32,930 nucleotides of DNA from an uncultured Gammaproteobacteria bacterium. Its GTDB lineage: Bacteria > Pseudomonadota > Gammaproteobacteria > Pseudomonadales > Pseudohongiellaceae. Both the position numbers and the translations under genes were made by a program. The stretch covers positions 1-32,930 of the forward strand of contig CAJWGN010000020.1 in assembly GCA_913031035.1 (NCBI GenBank), given 5' to 3'. Each line of letters starts with the position of its first letter. Position 1 is the first letter of the stretch. Below the pieces are notes generated by a model. That model saw only the letters and a program-made list of their open reading frames with translations. It was not told the DNA's origin and ran no database searches. Shown piece by piece: positions 26,687 to 32,930 of the stretch.

Positions 26687-26995
26687 GGAAGTCCTTGTAT
26701 GCCGAATGCCTTTGAGAAGCCTTCGGTGACCTTAAAAGAACCCAGTATAAAGGTCGTGCTGCCGCTTTGATAGCAAGGGAAAGAGCTATTCCCATGAAAA
26801 AGGTAAGCTTTTGCCTTGGATCGAGGTAAATTCGACAAACTACCGCGAAATTTCATCAATCGTGCAACAAACCTGTGATTCCGTTAAACTAAGCGCTACC
26901 AGCTTACTCTATTGCACAAGCCTAAAATGAAGAATACGACTACCTGCTATCTAGCTCGAACTGATCTAGTTTAGATAAACACAGAAGCTAACTCG
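26687..26995. other. Divergent intergenic region, hisB to asmA
   Basis: 309 nt without a gene; should hold divergent promoters. A minus-strand TATACT at 26744-26749 is a plausible -10 for hisB, though its -35 is unclear. I see no convincing box for asmA. Confidence 0.4.
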
Positions 26996-29065
26996 ATGTT
27001 CAAAGTACTCTTAAAATCTGTCTTAGGTATAGCGGCTCTGGCCGTTGCGCTTACAGTAGGCCTGATAATACTTGTTGACGCCAATCAATATAAATCGGCT
27101 ATAGAATCTGCCGTTGCAAGTAATAGCGGCTACGAGCTTTTTATAGCCGGCGATCTGGAACTGGATTTTTTCCCCACTTTAGGCCTTACACTCAATGATG
27201 TAAGACTGAAAAATCCTGCATATCCACAGGAATTGGCATCCACCTCAGCTGTATCCTTAAAAATTGACGCCGGCGCTTTGCTGAGGGGTAGGCTACTAAT
27301 TAAAGAATTTATCACTGATGATTTTCACGTTAATTACACAATCGGTGAGTCCGGCATCAGCGGTTGGGAGGTCGAAAACACTACCCCCGAAAACGTCCAA
27401 ACTAACCCCAACAGCTCTGATGCAAATGGAATTGTCTCGGCAACGTTCGAGCGCATCAATATTTCTAATGCCAGCATAGATATACAAGACCTATCCCAGG
27501 GGACTCGCTACAGCCTTGCCAATGTTAATTTGCAGAGCAGCCTAACCAATATCGATGGCATCCCTTTTCCTGTCGAACTCCAATTCGATTATGTTACTTA
27601 TAGCGATACAACGGGATTGGCTGAAACAACCCCCATGGGTCTGCGCAGCGTTGTTAGCGCAGACTTAAACAGCGGCATTATTGACATCAGAGAATTCAAC
27701 TTCAGTTTGACTCCTATGCTGTTACAAGGGCAAATTTCTATTACTGGATTGAACGATTCAATTCAGGCGACTGGCTCAATACTGGCCAACTCATTTGACC
27801 TAGCAGGTCTTATGCAAACCCTAAGCGGAAATAAAAATCAGGGCAGCGGAATAAGCCTCGGCGCGAGTTTAAATTCCACCCCAGCAATACCAAGACTTTC
27901 TTTTACGCTGGATTTTAGTGGCAATCAATCACAGTTTTCTATTTTGGATCTAGGCATAACCCTTGGCGATTCCGTTATCCAAGGCAACGCCGATATTCGC
28001 TTACCTACTGACTTTACACCGATGAATGTAAGCTATAACCTGTCCTCCTCGGCACTGAACTTAAGCCCTTTCATGACGCCGGAAGAAGACACTTCGTCAG
28101 CACAAAATCAATCGAATACAACTAACGCGGTCGGCGCAGAAGCCAGTGCCGCCAGCGGCTCAGCTGCAGATACTGCCATGCCCATAGAATTGCTTAGCAG
28201 CTTTGACGTGATTGGAAGTATATCGATTGATTCTCTAATCGCTAATGAGTACCTGCTCGAAGATATTACTGTTTTTACCAACATTGAAAGCAGCGTGTTA
28301 GACGTCGAAATTCAGCCTATTTCCGCATTCGACGGTACGGTTTTCGGCAATATCAGAGTAGACGGCCGCTCTCCGGAGGCGCCAATGACTTTAAGCCTAA
28401 CCGTCAACCAGCTTAACTTGGTTGACCTGGCACCTTACATATCAAGATTTAATTCGGTAACCGGCAAACTCAACATGACCTCACAGTATACTGCCCGTGC
28501 CGCAAGCACTGGCAGCATAGCGAACTCCCTAACCGGCTCAACTCAGTTCGCTATCTCAGAAAACTCTGTGGACATCGGTGTTATTAAACAAATATTTACC
28601 ACTATTTCTGCCCTCAGCCCATCCGGCGGCAGCATTCAACAATGGCCAGATCAGATTCAGTTTAGCGAGCTTGGTGGTTACATTGTTTTGGACAACGGCA
28701 TTGCCGAGAACCAATTGATAAACCTCAAGATGGACAATTTCCAGCTGGACGGCGTTGGCGCAGTTGATTTAGCCTCAAGCTCTTTTAATTATCAGCTCGC
28801 ATTTGCATTGCTTGGCGAGCCAGAATTACAAACGATACCAATAGACGAACTTTATTACGGCGTTCAGTGGCCGGTAGAATGTGCTGCCGCCTTTGCTGAT
28901 GAGGTTAGCCAATATTGCCGTCCTAACTTCACCGGCGTTCGTGAATTATTTACCCAGCTGGGCAACAACGCACTACGCAACACCCTTGAAGAGGCCGTCA
29001 CTGAGAGAGTACCTGAAGATCTCCGCGATGCTGCGCGCGGCCTACTGCAAAAAATATTGAACTAG
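26996..29065 (+). CDS. AsmA family envelope protein
   Basis: Large envelope protein of 689 residues: one N-terminal transmembrane helix (about 4-27) and a long periplasmic part rich in beta strands, ending with the AsmA C-terminal domain (about 440-650). Family features are [27 protein letters not shown] near the start, [11 protein letters not shown], and later [18 protein letters not shown]. AsmA-like proteins are bridge-like relatives of lipid-transfer proteins affecting outer-membrane lipid homeostasis; the exact role of this one is not known. A low-complexity Ala/Ser/Asn stretch (about 365-395) separates two halves. AsmA upstream of mutY is a common gammaproteobacterial arrangement. Confidence 0.92.
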   Translation: MFKVLLKSVLGIAALAVALTVGLIILVDANQYKSAIESAVASNSGYELFIAGDLELDFFPTLGLTLNDVRLKNPAYPQELASTSAVSLKIDAGALLRGRLLIKEFITDDFHVNYTIGESGISGWEVENTTPENVQTNPNSSDANGIVSATFERINISNASIDIQDLSQGTRYSLANVNLQSSLTNIDGIPFPVELQFDYVTYSDTTGLAETTPMGLRSVVSADLNSGIIDIREFNFSLTPMLLQGQISITGLNDSIQATGSILANSFDLAGLMQTLSGNKNQGSGISLGASLNSTPAIPRLSFTLDFSGNQSQFSILDLGITLGDSVIQGNADIRLPTDFTPMNVSYNLSSSALNLSPFMTPEEDTSSAQNQSNTTNAVGAEASAASGSAADTAMPIELLSSFDVIGSISIDSLIANEYLLEDITVFTNIESSVLDVEIQPISAFDGTVFGNIRVDGRSPEAPMTLSLTVNQLNLVDLAPYISRFNSVTGKLNMTSQYTARAASTGSIANSLTGSTQFAISENSVDIGVIKQIFTTISALSPSGGSIQQWPDQIQFSELGGYIVLDNGIAENQLINLKMDNFQLDGVGAVDLASSSFNYQLAFALLGEPELQTIPIDELYYGVQWPVECAAAFADEVSQYCRPNFTGVRELFTQLGNNALRNTLEEAVTERVPEDLRDAARGLLQKILN

Positions 29066-29108
29066 TGCTATCGACACCCTTCAAAGTCATCAACTGTCAA
29101 AACTACTA

Positions 29109-30164
29109 ATGCCTAGTTTTTCAACACTGGCTCTAACGTGGTTTGATGAGCACGGCCGCAAGAATTTGCCCTGGCAGTCTAACCGCACACCCTATCGTGT
29201 TTGGCTATCCGAAATAATGCTCCAACAAACTCAGGTCAGCACCGTTATCCCCTACTTTGAAAGATTCACTAGCAGGTTTCCGACCGTTAACGATTTAGCA
29301 AACGCAGACATAGATCAGGTTTTGTATTTGTGGACTGGGCTCGGCTACTATGCCCGCGCTCGAAACTTACACAAAGCAGCTAATCAAGTCGTCGACAAGT
29401 TTGGCGGCGCATTCCCCCGCACTGTAGAAGCCTTGGAGTCACTGCCAGGAATCGGCCTCTCAACCGCGGGGGCCATTGCCTCATTATCAATGAATATTCG
29501 TGCGCCGATTCTGGATGGCAACGTGAAACGTGTGCTAACTCGTTTCCACGCCATCTCAGGCTGGCCTGAGCAGGCAAAGATCAAAACTCAGCTGTGGAAA
29601 GTCGCTGAGGCACTGTTACCTAGCGCCCGCTTTGCCGACTACACTCAAGCCATGATGGATCTCGGTGCCACGGTCTGTACTCGCAGCAAGCCTTTTTGTG
29701 AAAGCTGCCCATTGTCCACTGACTGCTTGTCACTTAAACAGGGTAAGATTACTGAGATACCCGGTAAAAAACCGAAAAAGACGCTCCCGGTAAGGGAAGT
29801 GACGCTTTATATCCTTCGCAGCGCTCGTAATGAAGTGCTATTGGAAAAACGTCCTGCCAGCGGCATCTGGGGCGGCCTCTACAGCCTACCCGAGGGGCAA
29901 ACAGCAATAGCCCCTAGCATTCCCAATTTATCGATAGATGCCGCCAGCAGATCTGAGCTGACTGTATTTAGACACACGTTTTCTCACTATCATTTAGATA
30001 TTTCACCAGTAGAATACACCGCAGAAGAGCAATCATCCGGCGTCTGCGAAGCCGACCGCTGGCTTTGGTATCCGATAATCCAAAAAGGCACGGCTGGAAT
30101 AACAGAAATTGGCTTAGCTGCCCCTATCAAAAAGATATTAAAACAACTGGCCCGCGTCAAATAG
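29109..30164 (+). CDS. mutY: MutY, A/G-specific adenine DNA glycosylase
   Basis: Base-excision repair enzyme that removes adenine paired with 8-oxoguanine. 351 residues (E. coli 350). Catalytic Glu35 in [10 protein letters not shown] and Asp136 in [10 protein letters not shown] are present, as are the helix-hairpin-helix [12 protein letters not shown] and the iron-sulfur cluster Cys190, Cys197, Cys200 and Cys206 (C-X6-C-X2-C-X5-C). The C-terminal NUDIX-like domain (about 230-345) that reads 8-oxoG is complete. ATG start 43 nt after asmA; yggX follows. Confidence 0.97.
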   Translation: MPSFSTLALTWFDEHGRKNLPWQSNRTPYRVWLSEIMLQQTQVSTVIPYFERFTSRFPTVNDLANADIDQVLYLWTGLGYYARARNLHKAANQVVDKFGGAFPRTVEALESLPGIGLSTAGAIASLSMNIRAPILDGNVKRVLTRFHAISGWPEQAKIKTQLWKVAEALLPSARFADYTQAMMDLGATVCTRSKPFCESCPLSTDCLSLKQGKITEIPGKKPKKTLPVREVTLYILRSARNEVLLEKRPASGIWGGLYSLPEGQTAIAPSIPNLSIDAASRSELTVFRHTFSHYHLDISPVEYTAEEQSSGVCEADRWLWYPIIQKGTAGITEIGLAAPIKKILKQLARVK

Positions 30165-30210
30165 CCGGCCACAAGTACTGACTCGCACCCAACCGCGCAA
30201 AGGAATCACT

Positions 30211-30483
30211 ATGTCTCGCACAGTTAACTGCAAAAAGTATGGCAAAGAACTACCAGGTCTCGTCGTGGCGCCTTATCCGGGACCCAAGGGTCAGGAGATC
30301 TATGAGAACGTCTCTCAACAGGCCTGGAAAGACTGGCAAACCCTTCAAGTCATGCTGATCAACGAAAAACAGCTGAGTATGGTCAACGGCGATGACAGGA
30401 AGTATTTGCAGGCAGAAATGGACAAATTCTTCAATAACGAGGACCACGACCACGCCGAAGGCTATGTTCCAGAGGACAGATAA
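30211..30483 (+). CDS. yggX: YggX, Fe(2+)-trafficking protein
   Basis: Small cytoplasmic protein of 90 residues linked to protection of iron-sulfur clusters from oxidative damage. Family features are [11 protein letters not shown] with conserved Cys7, [30 protein letters not shown] and the GYVPEDR end. AAGGA about 7 nt before the ATG is a good ribosome site. The mutY-yggX pairing is conserved in gammaproteobacteria and places it beside an Fe-S repair enzyme. Confidence 0.96.
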   Translation: MSRTVNCKKYGKELPGLVVAPYPGPKGQEIYENVSQQAWKDWQTLQVMLINEKQLSMVNGDDRKYLQAEMDKFFNNEDHDHAEGYVPEDR

Positions 30484-30814
30484 ATAAACCAAAAAGCAAA
30501 GCCCTTGACACATAAGGGCCGTGAAGGTTTAATACGCGGCTCGCGAAAGAGCCGCATTACATATTTTGAGCGTCGCGAGTAAAAGCGAAACAAGCCGAGA
30601 GCCGATTCGATTAAGGAAGCTCAGATCAGTTGACTGACAAAGAGCTCGGGCTTCAGCGAAGTAACGCCACTCAAAGCAGGTCAAACACAACCATGATTTT
30701 GAACGTCATGTGCGCAGTGAAGACGAGGCAGGTGTCTTGACGAGAGAAGGAACCTAGATTTGTAGGTGACTAATTGGAGATTGGCCTCCTAACGAAGTAA
30801 GCAGCTTAAAATAT
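30484..30814. other. Intergenic region with two hairpins, yggX to tRNA-Phe
   Basis: About 330 nt with no gene found. Two inverted repeats follow yggX: GCCCTT-N7-AAGGGC (30501-30519) and GCGGCTC-GCGAAA-GAGCCGC (30536-30555). The second is a perfect 7-bp stem; neither has a proper T-run. The remaining 260 nt up to the tRNA are purine-rich and unassigned. Confidence 0.6.
30536..30555 (+). terminator. Hairpin, possible terminator after yggX
   Basis: GCGGCTC pairs with GAGCCGC around a GCGAAA loop, with ATTACATATTTT downstream. The stem is strong but the U-tract is broken, so termination is uncertain. Confidence 0.4.
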
Positions 30815-30871
<57 letters not shown>

Positions 30872-30890
<19 letters not shown>

Positions 30891-31066
30891 TATTCAAAAA
30901 GCCTCGCTAAAAGCGGGGCTTTTTTATATCTGGAGTTCAGGGGCCGGATGAGAACCACTGTCTGGTTCGAATAATTGCGCAGCGATTTTCAACGAGCGCT
31001 ATGCGCGAAGCCCGAAGGGTATAAGCAGGCTTAAGCCTGATTATATTATTCCGCCCCTGGGCACCA
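30872..31066. mobile_element. tRNA 3'-end direct repeats enclosing a 157-bp segment
   Basis: The 19 bp ATTCCGCCCCTGGGCACCA at the 3' end of tRNA-Phe (30872-30890) are repeated exactly at 31048-31066. This is the pattern left by site-specific integration into a tRNA gene, with the tRNA restored at one end. The enclosed 157 bp contain the tRNA terminator and several palindromes but no integrase. It may be an excision scar, a remnant, or a minimal non-autonomous element. Confidence 0.55.
30901..30926 (+). terminator. Rho-independent terminator of tRNA-Phe
   Basis: GCCTCGC (30901-30907) pairs with GCGGGGC (30913-30919, one G-U pair) around TAAAA, followed by a T-run. Confidence 0.85.
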
Positions 31067-31355
31067 ACTTCCAGTAACATCCCACTACCACTCCACCAAA
31101 ATAACCTCTAAAGCCTTGCAAAAACTGGCATGCGGTTGCTCCGGGCATTGCAAGGACGAGACCGAATCCAGGCACATGCTCGCTACGATAGAGCATCGCC
31201 TTGGTCATTCAAAAAGGACAATTACTCACTACTCTAAATCGTCGCTGATCTAGGGTGTGACTAGCAAGCGTGATGTAGTTTTCTGTACAAATTGTTAAAT
31301 TTGATTTTACGAAATGAAATGTAATGATATAAAAATCTTCAGGTTTGGTATTAGA
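31067..31355. other. Leader region of the secreted heme protein gene
   Basis: No gene found. Contains a 7-bp inverted repeat CCTTGCA (31114-31120) / TGCAAGG (31149-31155). Near the gene is a possible promoter, TTTACG (31306-31311) and TATAAA (31328-31333) at 16-bp spacing, inside an AT-rich stretch. Confidence 0.4.
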
Positions 31356-32930
31356 ATGCTTCAAAACCTTAAAATTGCTGCGATTTTTGCAATATTAGTG
31401 GCGCCGCTCTCGGCTCATTCGCTAGAGATTGCCTCGCCTATTGCTACAATTGGCTCAGCATCGACCGATGGCAGTCCAAGCGCAAGCGTCTTTGAGCTAA
31501 GCGTGCAATCTTCTGTTTTACCGACCGGTCTTACAACTACTACAGACTTTTTAGTCTCGCTCACTTTACGCCCACAGGCTGCAGATCTCACTAAAAACGC
31601 CTCTGTCTACATCATCATCGTGGCCAACAACCAGTTCTTTAAATTGGAACCCGATGGCAGCTACGCGCCATGGAGCGGTGCTTTAGAGACGCTTACGCCA
31701 TTCGCCAGCGATCAAATGCTGGCAAGCTCTCAGACCTTAGTTCTTCTTGATGGCACTATGGCCGAAGCTGGTGACTATCTTTATTTCGCCGCCTACAGCG
31801 TCGAGGGCGAATCTACACTTCACTATACGTCCGAACCTGCGCAGATCTCGGTGAAAGCCTCTACCGAACTCCCAAACAACAGCACATCACAAGCCGCAGT
31901 CACATTCGAAAGTGAAGTTGAAACCGCTATTGTGCAAACGCTCTGCATCGCGTGCCATGTTGAAGGTGGCTTTGCTCGGAATTCTGCGCTCCAATTTCAG
32001 CGTACCAATACCGCCTCTGCGCTAAACAACTTTGGCGCACTCTCCAATTACATCCAGGAAAAAGGCGCTGATCTCCTGCTGTCTAAAGTCAACGGCGGCA
32101 ACGGCCACGCTGGGGGAGTGCAGCTAGCATTAGGTGGCGAGGGTTATCAGGCTGTTCAGAAAGTGGTCGACGAGTTATCAGCTTATAATGAAGTAACGAG
32201 CTATACCTTTAGCGGAATGGACGATGGAGCAAACGCACGACAGGCTAGCTTCCTAACTGAGGTCATACTCGAACCGCGGCAGGCAACACTGCGTCGAGCT
32301 ACACTGTTGCTTCAGGGCCGAATCCCGACCAACGCAGAGACCAATTCGATTGTGTCAGACGCCGCGTTGCGCAAGGTGCTGCGCACACTCATGGCGGGAG
32401 CTGCGTTCAGAGAGTTTGTTGTCACAAGCGTCAACGATAGATTACTAACAAAGGGGGCAGGTGAGCCTCTTAATGCAGCTTATAGCCACTTTGTTAAACT
32501 CCACAATGAAAGAGCCCGAACAAATCTTCTGGGTGACTCAGGTAATCCTGCTGTAGGAGGCGTTACAAATGCCTTACAGCGAACAGCAGGAGAACTAGTC
32601 GCTTATGTTATTGAGAACGAATTACCTTATTCCGAAATTCTCACTGCTGATTACATGATGATGAACCCTGTGCTTAACACATGGCTCGAGGGAACAGCCT
32701 CCTTTTCAGCTGATGATGACGCGCAGCTATTCAAGCCATCAGTCGTGCAAGGTTACTATAACGACCCAGACGCTCTGGAAGAAGTAGAGTCTCGCGAAAA
32801 CTCGAATGGTACTTTCCGCGTTATAGGCCAGCCTCTTCAAAACTTTCCTCATGCTGGACTGCTAAATGATTTTGGCTTCCTCTCACGGTACCCAACAACC
32901 GCAACTAACCGTAACCGCGCGAGAGCACGC
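31356..32930 (+). CDS. Secreted protein with c-type heme motif (partial, 3' end outside the window)
   Basis: Open frame of 525 codons running off the window without a stop. An N-terminal signal peptide (MLQNLKIAAIFAILVAPLSA) indicates export. Residues about 45-165 look like a beta-rich domain. CIACH at 197-201 is a single c-type heme-binding motif. Further on, ATLRRATLLLQGRIPT and the segment HAGLLNDFGFLSRYPTTATN followed by RNRARAR recall the planctomycete-type cytochrome families (DUF1549 / DUF1588-1592 group), also found in marine gammaproteobacteria. The exact family and substrate are not determined. It lies directly after the tRNA 3'-end duplication, so it may be accessory. Confidence 0.7.
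   Translation, partial: MLQNLKIAAIFAILVAPLSAHSLEIASPIATIGSASTDGSPSASVFELSVQSSVLPTGLTTTTDFLVSLTLRPQAADLTKNASVYIIIVANNQFFKLEPDGSYAPWSGALETLTPFASDQMLASSQTLVLLDGTMAEAGDYLYFAAYSVEGESTLHYTSEPAQISVKASTELPNNSTSQAAVTFESEVETAIVQTLCIACHVEGGFARNSALQFQRTNTASALNNFGALSNYIQEKGADLLLSKVNGGNGHAGGVQLALGGEGYQAVQKVVDELSAYNEVTSYTFSGMDDGANARQASFLTEVILEPRQATLRRATLLLQGRIPTNAETNSIVSDAALRKVLRTLMAGAAFREFVVTSVNDRLLTKGAGEPLNAAYSHFVKLHNERARTNLLGDSGNPAVGGVTNALQRTAGELVAYVIENELPYSEILTADYMMMNPVLNTWLEGTASFSADDDAQLFKPSVVQGYYNDPDALEEVESRENSNGTFRVIGQPLQNFPHAGLLNDFGFLSRYPTTATNRNRARAR

Overview
The window is a chromosomal segment of a gammaproteobacterium, most likely a marine, free-living one. The evidence is gene order and content: hslVU, a DUF971 gene, ubiE-ubiJ-ubiB, hisI-hisE, tatABC, typA, glnA-ntrB-ntrC, secB-yibN, gpmI-envC-ctpA, hisBHAF, asmA, mutY and yggX. 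The closest resemblance by eye is to oligotrophic Cellvibrionales/Pseudomonadales-type genomes. That placement is inference, because no database search was possible.

Layout. 1-7693 (+): the 3' end of hslV, then hslU, a DUF971 gene, the ubiquinone genes ubiE/ubiJ/ubiB, the histidine genes hisI/hisE and the twin-arginine translocase tatA/tatB/tatC. 7701-11020 (-): a convergent typA-pip-dtd cluster. 11021-16102 (+): a nitrogen-control locus with glutamine synthetase and the NtrB/NtrC two-component system. 16103-17418: a mostly non-coding stretch with a terminator, hairpins, 15-bp tandem repeats and a short minus-strand ORF that looks like the truncated start of mshI. 17419-23672: trmL (+), convergent secB and a YibN-type rhodanese (-), then gpmI, envC and ctpA (+). 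23722-26686 (-): hisB-hisH-hisA-hisF. 26996-30483 (+): asmA, mutY and yggX. 30815-30890: tRNA-Phe. 31356 to the end: a partial secreted protein with a c-type heme motif, running off the window.

Points of most interest. (1) The glutamine synthetase at the glnA position is the short eukaryote-like GSII type, not the usual GSI dodecamer subunit. (2) glnA and ntrB each have a sigma-54 promoter candidate, and each has two NtrC-like sites whose centres fall at the same computed distances (-125 and -95). This suggests a nitrogen-stress circuit in which NtrC activates both GSII and its own operon. (3) The last 19 bp of tRNA-Phe are repeated 157 bp downstream of the tRNA end, enclosing a palindrome-rich segment with no integrase. 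It looks like an attachment-site scar or a very small tRNA-linked element, next to the only accessory-looking gene in the window. (4) A truncated mshI-like ORF lies beside degenerate short tandem repeats.

Most of the rest is conserved housekeeping sequence. I see no CRISPR array, no transposase or integrase, and no defence system. I do not see a convincing new multi-gene system; the nitrogen-regulatory arrangement and the tRNA-linked element are the best candidates for something under-described.
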